Source: Vitrella brassicaformis (Eukaryota > Sar > Vitrellaceae). From it: a stretch of DNA of 28,952 nt. The notes under the pieces are model-generated. The model did no database searches, was not told the origin of the DNA, and saw only the letters and a list, made by a program, of their open reading frames with translations. Position numbers and translations under genes: made by a program. The stretch spans positions 1 to 28,952 of the forward strand of contig CDMY01000331.1 in the NCBI GenBank assembly GCA_001179505.1, given 5' to 3'. Of the stretch, positions 10,501-20,611 are shown in pieces (the first letter of the stretch is position 1; each line of letters opens with the position of its first letter).

Positions 10501-12832
10501 CTGAAGCGCTTTCCCGACACGATCGCTGGCAAGGGGCTGGGCACCTCTCGTGTGATTGCGCAGGGCGAGTACCTGGACCTCCTTGAGGGAACGGCAGGGC
10601 CGGGGCTCTCTGACAGCACCCGATCGCTGGCGGGAAGCGCCAGCCAGCCTGACCTGTAAGCCACAGGCCTTCCTTGATTCGATGGTGCTTGAAGAGCAGG
10701 TCGCCGGTCACCTCTGCGACCCCCATGTCAACCATCATCTGTCATGTCAGCACAGACAGGTGTACACATTCCTGACTGGCGCCAGGTAGGTCACTGATAG
10801 CGTGTCACTCACCTTTGGCTCTGTGGCTGTCAAGTGCCGTATGGCGCTAGCAAAGGCCGTGTTGACACTGGAGGTGAAGCCTGAGCTGATTTTGTACTTG
10901 TGGTCACTCTTCAACTCGCCGTGCTTCATCGTCGCTATGATCGTGTCCGCGAAGCCCGCCTCAACAACTATTCCAGTGAAACCACCATCTACACACACAA
11001 AAACATACACAGACAGAAAGAGAGAGAGAGAAATGCGTGGTCGCCAATGAGACAAGGAGTGGAATGGCCCGTCTTTCGCTAACCCACCCATGAGCGCTAG
11101 TGGAAGGAAGACCGACAAGTACGTCAGAGATTCGGCGGCTGCATCGCTCTCACACTGAACAGGCGACTCTGTCAGCCCTGTCCTGAGCGACTCTGCGATG
11201 GTCCTGATCAAGGGGCAGACAGACAGACAGACAGACAGTCCGACGCACTCATCCATCCATCCATCCATCCAGAAGTGTGTGTCTTGCCTAAGGGCTCGCG
11301 GCTCCGCTAGCAGCCGTTCACAGGGGCCGCCACGCGAGCTCATACACTGCTCCAACCAGGGGGTCGGTTCACCTACGGCTGAACGAACAAAAGCAGAGCA
11401 GACAAAGGAGAGGGAAAAGGTGTTTGTGAAAGCAGTTAACACATCGGGCACTTGTGTGTTACCGTATGGAATCTTCGCATAGCAGAACATCAGAGAGATG
11501 CAGAGCGAAGCCCGCCACCTGAGGCTGGGCGTCGCCTCATCGCTCGTGAGGATCGCCATGATGGGACCGACGCGGGAGTACACACACTCGGACATCACGG
11601 CGCAGATCTCGTCCTCCAGGCCGTCACGCATATCTGCCACACGCAGGCAGAGAAGCGATCCACCTTCCGTCTCCCCCTTCACAGACACATTCCCTTCTTA
11701 CGCTTCCTGCGTGTCTCGCTGACTGAGGCTACGATAAGCATGTGAAGCTTGGCGACATAGAGGAATAGGTCAGGCCTAATGGATGCACCATGCAGCAGCG
11801 CGTCGTATAGGCAGTTGATGAGGGCCGCCCAAGTGGCAGGCGGCGTCGAGAAGTCCGAGTAGAGGGCCTGTGCCGGGGAACACATAATTTCTTGGTCAAC
11901 TTCTCTCTCAACTTCTCTCTCTCCTACCTGGACGAACTCTTCCTTGTCCTCAATGCCGGGGGCGCCGGGGGTCCACGAGACGGGGCCCACCACACACTGC
12001 TGCACGAAGCCGTAGTGGTTGGTGAGCAGGCAGTCACGTACACCGCGACTGATGCTCTCCCTCAGCAGCCGATTGAGAATGCCGAGGACGATCTTCTCGG
12101 CGAGCCAGTCGCCACGAGCGGCACTGCTGGTGGCCAGCATGGCCACCAGACTCTCCACGACACCATCATGAGCTGCAAGGGCCACCGTGGTGAGCCACTC
12201 GTCAAGCATCGAGAATGACACCATGCTGTCCCCCAAGCGCGGCGCCTTCTTCACGCCTCCTACACGCGCCGCCAGACTGAACAGACACGACTGTGTGGTC
12301 TTGCCAAAGTCGGAGGCACCGGGGAGTGCAAGAGTCCCAAGCAGCGTCCGGAATGCTCTCGGATACGCAGCGAAAGACCTCCGTATCTCGCCCCCTGCGC
12401 CGACCGAGTTGTGATACTCGGAGAGGGCCCGGAGGCTGCTGTTCCTGAGCTGCTCACTCTCGCTCATGAGGCCCTCCATCACGGCCCTCAACGGCGGCAG
12501 GTCTTCCGAAGAGGCCGCCGTCATCTCCTGCACGTCAGCAATGAACCATCCGTAGAAAGAATGCAATTTGCGCTTGCGTCCTCTCTGCCTCTCCTCACGT
12601 ACGTGTGTGTCTGTCAGTGGCCAGCCAACGAACGGGGTGATCTCATGGCTCTCAGATCCCTGTGCCAACGGTTGGTTGATCAAAGCAGCGGTGGCCACGA
12701 CATCTACTGGCCCTCTGATCCCTGCAAGCCAACATGCACAACGAATGGAGCAAGAAATGAAGAGATGCAGCTGGGGCGCTGTCATTCATCTGGTGTTTCG
12801 CTTGCGGCTGCGCTTACGTTCCTTTGCCTCAT
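7514..12832 (-). CDS. Armadillo-like helical repeat protein with C-terminal RING-type zinc finger (putative E3 ubiquitin ligase)
   Basis: The single-gene model is 1044 aa. Exons: 12832-12818, 12527-11928, 11867-11702, 11633-11463, 11378-11288, 11203-11088, 10988-10813, 10738-10654, 10039-9922, 9838-9814, 9772-9750, 9669-9547, 9468-9238, 9158-9054, 8977-8906, 8820-8674, 8575-8492, 8384-8007, 7922-7514. Residues 1-560 are hydrophobic helices resembling ARM/HEAT repeats (LRNSSLRALSEYH; GGGALKCLGVVALSP). Residues 560-900 are disordered (Lys-, Pro-, His-rich). The C-terminus has CDIC, PCRHMRVCPHC and CEHC at about 938-1022, matching the first three metal pairs of IAP/MGRN-type RINGs; a 54-residue charged helix separates the last cysteine pair. 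Ubiquitin ligase activity is inferred from that motif. Uncertain points: the first exon (internal ATG 12524 is an alternative); exon 8575-8492; a 300-N gap in intron 10653-10040; and possible separation into an ARM gene ending at TAA 9902-9900 and a RING gene starting at ATG 9837. The fusion is favoured by an acceptor directly before 9838 and a phase-matched donor at 9921. Confidence 0.6.
10102..10401. other. Assembly gap (300 N)
   Basis: Exactly 300 undetermined bases, probably a placeholder length. The gap falls in a putative intron of the ARM/RING gene, so an unseen exon or a misjoin is possible. Confidence 0.98.
10402..10659 (+). other. Plus-strand open segment abutting the assembly gap, possible exon or misjoined fragment
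   Basis: The plus strand reads open from the gap edge to TAA at 10657-10659, giving about 85 residues of balanced composition, including LDWFRGGLKRFPDTIAGKGL and VIAQGEYLDLLEG, with GC-rich third positions. The minus-strand reading here is Pro/Ser/Arg-rich, typical of an antisense shadow. It overlaps the intron proposed for the minus-strand ARM/RING gene, and its last six bases overlap that gene's exon ending at 10654. It may be the 3' end of a nested plus-strand gene, a fragment placed by a scaffold misjoin, or chance. I recognise no family. Confidence 0.25.
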
Positions 12833-12993
12833 CAGTTCGGCTCTATTCGCCTCTTGAACGAACGATTTTTGCAGATCCACGGCTCGAAGGTTCAGTGACA
12901 GCTGTGACGCACGCAGACTACGGCAACACCCGAAAAAGCCGGAGCGATCCCATCAAAGCTGCGAGCTAAGAAGAGGTAGCTGTTCCGCTACAG
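12833..12993. promoter_or_regulatory. Short bidirectional upstream region, ARM/RING gene and IFT56
   Basis: Only 161 bp lie between the proposed minus-strand start (12832) and the IFT56 ATG (12994). If translation of the minus-strand gene starts at 12524 instead, the region grows to about 470 bp. I see no recognisable core promoter element. A shared promoter is inferred from orientation. Confidence 0.35.
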
Positions 12994-15900
12994 ATGATTC
13001 GTCCCGGATCTGCGCTGGTCAAGGGCGGCAAGCCCAGGAGAACGCCACCCGGAGCCGCTGGACAGATTCTCACCGCCGGCAAAAAGGTATTGAAGCATTG
13101 AATTCATCCATCGAGAAACCACCCACATGCAAATCCATGTCTGTGTGCATCGCGCCGTCTTGATGTTGGCTGCTCAGACGGATGTGAAGAAGCCCGAGCT
13201 GTTGGAGTTCATCGAGCGTCATGACTACACGGGCGCCACGACGCTGCTGGAGTTCGAGAGGAAGGCACGTGAGGAGCGGCCCAACGCGCTGCTGTGGCTG
13301 GGGTACGCCGCCTTCCACAATGGCGACTACCGCAAGGCACTCGACGCCTATGATGAGTACCTCAGGTGAACTCATGAATGAGCATGTGCCTGTCCGTGGA
13401 TGGATGGATGGACAGATGGGCACCTGCATCTCTCCCTCTCTCCCTTTCTCTCTGTTTCTTTGTTTCTCCGTCTGCCCATATCTTTCCCCTCGTGCAGGTC
13501 GCCGTCTTTGCATCAGCAGAGGGCAGCCGGCGATGTGCACGTGTACCGCGGCTGCTGTCTGTACGCCCTCTACCGGTACAAGGAGGCCGAGGAGGCCGCC
13601 AAGAAGGGCACCGAGGGCTCACTGCGGACACGGCTCTTGTTCCACATCGCACACAAAGCCAACGACGAGAAGAAAATGGTGCGCGCACGGTGATGACTGA
13701 CAGAGAGAGAGAGAGAGAGGGAGAGAGAAAGAGAAAGGGAGAGGGGGGGTTGTGTCTGTATGGGTGTAGGTTGAGCTGCATCGTCAGCTGCAGAGCAGCA
13801 CGGAGGATCAGCTGTGCCTGGCGGCCATTCAGTACCTCAGGAACCACTACCAGGTAGGTGCCTCTCACACACACATATCGATGGATGGATGGATGGATGG
13901 AGGGCTGGATGTGGTTTATGTTGTGTGTGTCTAGGAGGCGACTGAGATCTACAAGCGTCTGTTGATGGAGAACCGGGACCACCTGGCGCTCAACGTGTAC
14001 GTGGCCTTGTGCTACTACAAGCTCGACTACTTCGACGTCGCTCTAGAGATACTTCACTCATACACACAGGCAGGACAGGCACCCAACCAACACCGACCCG
14101 ACATAACATGGCAGACAGACACGGATGGATGGATGGATGGATGAGTTTCATCCATTCTCGTTGATCTGTCTGTCCGTCTATCTGAGTGCAGGTGCACAGC
14201 GATTCCATCACGGGCATCAACCTCAAGGCCTGCTGCCACTTCCAACTCTACAACGGCAAAGCAGCCGAACAGGAACTCAAAGTGAGCGCATCTCTGGACA
14301 GCCAAACCCCCCACCCATCCCTCTCTCCCTCTCTGTCAGGCGTTGTCGAATGCAGCAGAGGCGGGGACGGTCCTGCAGGACAGCGACATACTCAGGTGTG
14401 CAATCGTGTACGGCTGCGGATGGATGGATGTCTGGATGGATGGATGGATGGACACGTGTGTCTTTGTGCCCACCATGAATGTATGTGCGTAGGCACAATT
14501 TGGTGGTGTTTCGCAACGGCGACAATGCGCTGCAGGTGCTGCCCGCGCTCGTAGACGTCATACCTGAGGCACGGTGGGCACACGGACAGGCAGACAGACA
14601 GACAGACAGGCAGACAGACATCCGTGTAGACGTGTATCATTCATAGGATATGGATGGAGGGATGGGTGGGGTGCAGGTTGAATTTGGTGATATATTACCT
14701 GCGGACAGAGGAGTACCAGGAGGCCTTCCAGCTGCTCAAAGACATGGAACCAAACATACCCAGGTACGTAGGGACGTGCCCGGGTGCCTGCACGCATCCA
14801 TCCATCCATCCATCCATCATAAGACACCTGAACACATGTATGTATGTGTTGGCTGGACCGCTGTATATAATCGATGGCAGGGAGTATGTGCTCAAGGGCG
14901 TGGTGTACGCCGCCCTCGGCCAGAAGAACGAATCACGGGAATACATACGACTCGCACAACAGGCACGCCACACACACATCCGTCATGCCATCCATCATGC
15001 CATCCGTCCGGCCCAATGAATCATTTGACCCACCGCGCACTGATACGTATCTGTCTGTCTGTCTGTCTGTTGCATGCATGTGTCACTCAGTTGTTTCAAC
15101 TGGTGGGTGCGGCGGCGACAGAGTGCGACACGATCCCCGGCCGGCAGTGCATGGCTTCGTGCTTCTTCCTACTCAAACAATTCGACGACGTCCTGGTACG
15201 CGCAGCCGTCCGCCCACCCACAGCCCCACAGACCAGACCCACAGTCATGTGTCTGGCCAGACACACATCACATAGACGCGCCCGCCTGTCTGTCTGTCCT
15301 GATTGATGTCTGTCTGTGTGCACGTGGCCTTGTCCATCCATCCATCTGTGTGCTGTGTGTGTGTAGGTCTATCTGCGTTCGATCCGCGGCTACTTCACCA
15401 ATGACGACGACTTCCACTGGAACTTCGGCATTGCGTGTGCGGCGGCTGGCGAGTACAAGGAGGCCAAGGACAGCCTCATGGCCGTTCAGTCCGACAAGTG
15501 AGTGAGTGAGTGAGCAAACTGGCACAGCACATCCATGGGGGGGGATTGACGTGCGGGGTGCTTTGGCTCCTTTCGTGTTGTTGGCTGCCAGGTATCGCAG
15601 TGAGTTCTGCTACGTGAGCTGGGTGTGTCGGTGCCACATCATGTGCGGGGAGCCACAGATGGCCTGGGAGGTAGGTCAGCCAAGCAGTCCAGTCAGCACA
15701 CCACCAACACCACCAACACCACACCCACTAAATGGGTTCATAGATAGATGGAAGTATGGCTGGCTGGATGCAGACGTATTCCCGCTTGGAGGGTTCGAGC
15801 GACGCCTTCAACCTGCTGACCATCATTGCCAACGACTGCTACAAAATGGGACAGTTCTACTGGTCTTGCAGGGTGAGTCAGTGAGTGAGTGAGTGAGTGA

Positions 15901-16452
15901 GCACCACGGTTGGTGCCCAATCAACACACGCATTGTTTGTGGCTCTGTTTCCTCCGTTCTGTTCTGCTGTCCGTCCGTCAGGCGTTCGACGTGTTGGAGC
16001 GGTTGGATGCGGACCCCGAGTATTGGGATGGCAAGAGGGGCGCCGCTGTGGGCGTCTTCCAACAGGTCATTGCCGGCAGGTAGCTACATCAATGACATGA
16101 CCAAATACACACCAACGAACGAACGAACACCCATACGAGCAGAAGGCGCGTACCAAACGGTGACCTCTCTCTCTGTGTCTGCGTGTTGTGTTGTGATGCA
16201 CACATAGGGAGACGCCAGAGCGTCTGCAGGAGGTGGTGTCTCTGCTGCGGTCCACAAACAATCCTCAGGTAAAACGGACTTATACATATTCCTCGGCCCA
16301 TCCATCCATCCATCCATCCATCCATCCATCCATCGGTGGGCGATGTGTGTGTGGTGCACTGCCGTGTGGTGCCGTCTTAGGTGGAGTACATGATCAACAA
16401 GGTGATCAAGAAGTGGGCCAAGGAGAACCGAGTCAACCTCGACCTAGACTAG
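12994..16452 (+). CDS. IFT56: Intraflagellar transport protein 56 (TTC26/DYF-13), TPR protein of IFT-B
   Basis: Seventeen exons give 573 aa: 12994-13086, 13178-13365, 13498-13678, 13770-13853, 13935-14069, 14192-14281, 14340-14395, 14493-14573, 14677-14763, 14881-14962, 15091-15195, 15367-15497, 15592-15670, 15774-15872, 15982-16079, 16208-16268, 16381-16452. Known homologues are about 550 aa. Family-diagnostic stretches are intact along the whole length: [80 protein letters not shown] and the C-terminal [14 protein letters not shown]-type helix pairs cover most of the protein. IFT56 is a peripheral IFT-B subunit that carries a subset of axonemal cargo into flagella. Introns 13 and earlier keep frame throughout. 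Introns 14070-14191 and 14963-15090 begin with GC instead of GT. The gene is head-to-head with the ARM/RING gene. This is the most secure identification in the window. Confidence 0.96.
14590..14620. repeat. (GACA)n microsatellite in an IFT56 intron
   Basis: A run of CAGA/GACA units in the intron 14574-14676, interrupted by two ggcaga variants. It is a simple sequence repeat without flanking inverted repeats. Confidence 0.85.
16298..16335. repeat. (CATC)n microsatellite in the last IFT56 intron
   Basis: Roughly nine CATC units in the middle of the intron between the exons ending at 16268 and starting at 16381. It is one of the longest of the many tetranucleotide runs in introns here. Confidence 0.9.
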
Positions 16453-16567
16453 CTGATAATGTATGTATGTGGTCACATGCCATGCGCACCCATACCATAC
16501 ATGGGTGTGGAGGCAGACAGACAGACAGAGCAGCCGTGTGTATGTGTTTCGACGGGTCAATCGACCA

Positions 16568-16598
<31 letters not shown>

Positions 16599-16842
16599 GT
16601 GTGTGCAGTAGATCCCTCTAATTATGTGTGCTTGTCTGTGTACAGGCGTCTAAATGTGTGGGTGCCGGTGCTGTGTGGTGTGTTGATAGATGGATCACCG
16701 ACCTGCCGCTTGACTCATCTCAACCCTCGTTGTTGGTGGACGGGCATTCCGTTAAACAGATTCTCAACAAATGATCAAGCTTGCAAATGATCTCGCCGCC
16801 AGAGTGGAGAAGAAGCAGGTCTCTCAGCAGGTTGAATAGACG
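16453..16842. other. Intergenic region between IFT56 and the membrane-protein gene
   Basis: 390 bp in tandem orientation, expected to hold the IFT56 3' UTR and the upstream region of the membrane-protein gene. It contains a GACA run near 16515-16530 and a CT tract near 16568-16591. No gene is seen. Confidence 0.5.
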
Positions 16843-19504
16843 ATGAGCGTGCATTACAAACCAGCGGCGAACGGCCTCCACGTCGGCCCACATCTCCCTA
16901 CATCCCATCAATTGCATCCCGTTGACCTCCCATTGCCAGCCAACGACATGATGGACATTGAGCCGCTCAGCCTGGACGAAGCCTCAATCGATGACGTCGT
17001 GGCCCTTGCTGATGGACATCGAGACGAGAAACAGGAGAATATCGACCACGGTTCGATGCGCGAGGCGGTGGACGGCTGCGACGAGGCCCCATCAGAGTCT
17101 CCCGTCCTTGGCGACGTTTCGCTCCTCACGGAAGACTTCTTAGTCCGACGCGGTCCGGGGGGGACAGCGAGGAGGGAAGAGAAGTTTGCCTACGAGGAGT
17201 TTTCCGCTGCCTACGAGACGCGAGTCAACGACAGCGGGGAGGTCGAGGAGAAGTTCGTTGCTACGACCCCATTCACACCAGAGCCCTTCATCAAGACGAT
17301 GCAGCGGGTAGCACGGGTTTTGCTGTGTCAATTCTTCAGTGCAGTGGGGTTTGCAGCCGCCTGGTCGCTGTTTTGCGTGGGTGTCTGGCAGACTTGTGAG
17401 TACCACATGTCAGTCCCTGGGTGGATCGTGCTCGACGGACTCCGACTCTTGCTGCCAGCGGTTTGCTACAGTGGCATCTTATTCCTGATGGCTGAAGGAG
17501 ATGTCAGCAGAGCCATGCGGCGCTTCCGGACCGCATGGTGGCTCCCCGTGTGTATCATACTGCTGCAATCTCTGAGAATCGTATTCCATTATGTGGACGC
17601 AATTGATTCCATAGTGAGGAAGCTCACATTCTTTGCGGCTTGGTCAGTCTTCGCTGTGCTCGTGCCGTTCGTTTTCTTTCGCTGGACCGCCCACTGGAGG
17701 AAGGAGACTGTGCGGAAGACAGTCTACGCTTTGCAGCTGACATTAATGAATGCGAGCAGCTGCACAGTCTCGGCGATCATCCAGTGGTGGGTCTTCTTAC
17801 CGCTCGGCGCACGAGTGGCGACCGACGGCGAGAGGACGCGCCTTGTGGTGGTCTTCTTGCTTGCCCTATCGCCGCTGGCTGGCCTAAGTACGTGATACAT
17901 TCGTATGTTGCAATGACGTGCATTTCTGCGGGATGGCCTGTTTATGATTTTCCATCAGTGGGCTGGGCAAATCGTGCCGTACGCGAAGGGCCAGTTTTGA
18001 CTACAGCACCAAGTCTCGCCTTTGCAGCCGTAGCCTTCTCGCTGTTTCCTCGGTAACAAACGAGTTGGGGAGAATGGAGGATTGCCATATCGCTGCAGCC
18101 TTTCGATGTGGGGCGGATGGCAGAATGGTACAATCAAAGATGAGCACTCTCTCTGCGGCCCAGATTCTGACATCATTCATGTACAGTAGGCACCTGCTAC
18201 AATGCAAGCTTTGCAATCAATGTGTTGGATATCAATCCTCAGGTTCGGCTGCTTCGACCTCGCCACAGACGTCACCATACCCTATGGTCAATCAAAAGCA
18301 AGTCTGAAATTCAGTCTGCCTACTGCATACCAGACTATGTCTCCTTGTTTCTCTTCTCGATACGGGCAGGCGTCCTTGTGGGTGGCGCGTGCAGAAAACT
18401 CTTCTCGCGACTGATGAGCAGGCAGAGGATTCGCGAGCACCACTGTGATGCTATCGATGCCATTGACGTCAGAGACACTGAGGAATCTGTCGTGAATGAC
18501 ACCAGCCCCGACAAGTCAGCTTGTCAGCTCAGCAATCTTTCCACTACGGTGACAGAATCCCCTCGTCAGCTCAAGAAGGCTTCCGATCGTCTTCGGCACA
18601 CCTTCAGCCGCTCGTCGTTCGCATCACAGCTCAGCGCCATACTAGACGCGCAATCCAAATTGCGTCTGACATTCCATCCAATATTCCTTCGCCGGCTCAG
18701 CGACGTGAGCATTTGGGCTGTGGAGAAATAAGGCCAAGAGACATATACACTCTGCCCCTGTCTCCGCGTTGCAGCAAGTGCATTTGTACGGCCTGGCGGA
18801 ACTGACTGCACTGGTCGGTACTGTTGGCGGAATGTACGTAGCAAAGTGGAACACTCCCGGACTGTTTTGGTTTGCAGGTCTTCTCCAATTTGTGCTCCAT
18901 TATCTTCGAGCAGGTAGGTGTGTGTGATGGGCAATGCGTCCGGTCGAATATACGTATGTATGTATTTTGTGATGCAGATGCTACATCCATCTGGCGAGCG
19001 CCTGGCAGAGAGGGTCGCTGGCCTGGCGGTTCTTGTGCTCATCGAAATGGGCCTCGAATTCCTTCTCTTCTGTGTGAGTACCACTTGATGGCTCATACAC
19101 AAGGCAGCCGACGTGTATCATGTCTCTCTCTCTCTTTTTGTGGCCTGGCTATACGCCTGTCTGTCTGTATGTATGTCTGTATGTCTGTATGTATGTGTGC
19201 AGTACCTAATTCGCTTCACCAAGTAAGAGACACAAACAGAAGCTCTTGCCTTCAGATATATAAGAGTTCTTTCTGTGTGGGATTGTGTAGCCTGCCTTTG
19301 TGCAAGAGTGAGAGCGAGCCAAATGCGGTAAGAATACGACTGCTGGCCATGGCGGTCGGCGGCAGTTTATGCGTCTTGCACGGGGCGGCCTATATCAATA
19401 TGTTTGTCTTGCGGTCTCTCGGTGAGACATACCGACATATGACTGTTAGGGAATTCTGCCCTCACGACTCTTTCATTAGGGAGGCTTATGAGTGGCACAG
19501 GTAG
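16843..19504 (+). CDS. Polytopic membrane protein of unknown family
   Basis: Nine exons give about 704 aa: 16843-17887, 17959-18052, 18099-18127, 18187-18704, 18775-18837, 18878-18913, 18978-19073, 19203-19222, 19291-19504. The first ~150 residues are hydrophilic and acidic. About ten hydrophobic segments follow, including LLCQFFSAVGFAAAWSLFC, AVCYSGILFLM, LTFFAAWSVFAVLVPFVFF, VVVFLLALSPLAGL, YVSLFLFSIRAGVLVGG, LYGLAELTALVGTVGGMYV, LAVLVLIEMGLEFLLFC and LLAMAVGGSLCVL. A Ser/Arg-rich loop of about 130 residues separates the two membrane blocks. A possible extra intron at 18243-18314 (GTTCGG...TTCAG, 72 nt, phase 0) would remove 24 residues without changing frame, giving 680 aa. I recognise no transporter or receptor signature. 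The overall layout resembles an orphan multi-pass protein with a central cytosolic loop; topology and role are unknown. The ATG at 16843 is the first in frame. Confidence 0.65.
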
Positions 19505-20611
19505 CAGAAATGCGACACATGAGGGCCGCCACCACCGCCTGCAGCTGCTGCAGGGGCCGGTGCGTCACTGCTGTTGCTGCTAGGACCGGGGAGCTACTTG
19601 AGCGGAGCAAATCCGTCTGTCAGCTTTGTGTGGGGGGCTTGAGATGTTGGCTGTAAGGCTCATTTTTTCTTCTTTTGCCGCTCGCTCCCTCTCTGCGGTT
19701 TGTCCATGCATGGCCACGGAGGCGTATCAGCGCCCCTTCACCGAGTGTGAAGTGAGTTTAAAGAACTGTGAGTCAAGTGACACATATGACGCGTAGACGA
19801 GACACAATAGTTACTTGGCGCATCGTACACGCGATTGACGCGATGCGAGTGGAATATGAAGAATGTGCCACACGTGCATCACTCATGCGCTTTTTGCGAT
19901 GTGCAGCGGAGACATTCGGCCCGCCACTCAGGAAGAAATTGCTGAAGGAGCACACTGATGTTAGTATGTCTGCTTGCGTCTGTCTCTCTGTGTGACCGTC
20001 TCTCTGCCCGTCTGTCTGTCTCTGTCTGCCAGGCTTTGTTTCGGCCGATATGGCAGCCATCTTTCTTGTCTCCTGCACACCCAGTGTGTGCGCAGTAGGT
20101 CGGTGCGCAGTCATGGCAAATAAGGATGAGTAAGTGGTGGGTGGGGAATGAGTGAGGATGCCATATATTTGCAAGGTGCTCGGCACTTTTTCAATGTGCC
20201 TGGAGAGACAACTTTGTGTGTGTCGTTCACGGGTCAAAGCGCATTTATGTTATGCAAAACACGCGTCGCGTCCGTGAGTGAGCGAGCAATGAGTGAATGA
20301 TACATTCCCACATAATCGATATCTAGAGGAAAAAAGTGCGGCAGCAATAGGCAACGGGGCAGGCAGGCAGGCAACTTGAAGTCACTCACCGACCCACCCA
20401 CCCATCATCCCACCCCCCATTGGTCCATCCATCCATCCATCCCAGCATCAGTCGACAAATACATACCCTCGGCTCATTCTTCATCCTTGCCCCCACCACG
20501 CAGTCTCTCTCCCCGCCACTGTCAGATGCACACACAGATGCCCCACACACCACACACCGTTCCATCCCGCTCCCCCTGTGGTCTGGTCTCTCTCTGTCTT
20601 CATGTCACAGA
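19505..20611. other. Intergenic region, 1.1 kb, with one tentative small gene
   Basis: This region lies between the membrane-protein gene (plus) and the 3' end of the RCC1-TBC gene (minus). Apart from the weak small-gene candidate at 19710-20098 I see no coding structure. It contains a TCTG run near 20004-20030, a GGCA run near 20358-20372 and a CCAT run near 20424-20442. The right part probably includes the 3' UTR of the RCC1-TBC gene. Confidence 0.45.
19710..20098 (+). CDS. Tentative small three-exon gene, 51 aa, unknown
   Basis: Candidate exons 19710-19751, 19912-19959 and 20033-20098 are joined by phase-0 introns with motifs GTGAGT...GGAG, GTTAGT...CCAG and stop TAG at 20096-20098. The product would begin MATEAYQRPFTECE and end PSFLSPAHPVCAQ. 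The first donor is strong, but the first acceptor is not preceded by a clear pyrimidine tract, and the second donor is weak. Another joining (donor at 19747, acceptor before 19907) also keeps frame. The product is too short for domain recognition. This may be a real small gene or a chance combination. Confidence 0.22.

Noticed and set aside
13876-16335. Regular tandem repeats as a possible CRISPR array
   Set aside because: The units are 4-bp microsatellites within introns, with no unique spacers; the genome is eukaryotic.
19329-19366. A 38-nt intron near the end of the membrane-protein gene
   Set aside because: Using the acceptor at 19290 instead gives normal intron size, continuous frame and a good transmembrane segment, so the short intron is not needed.
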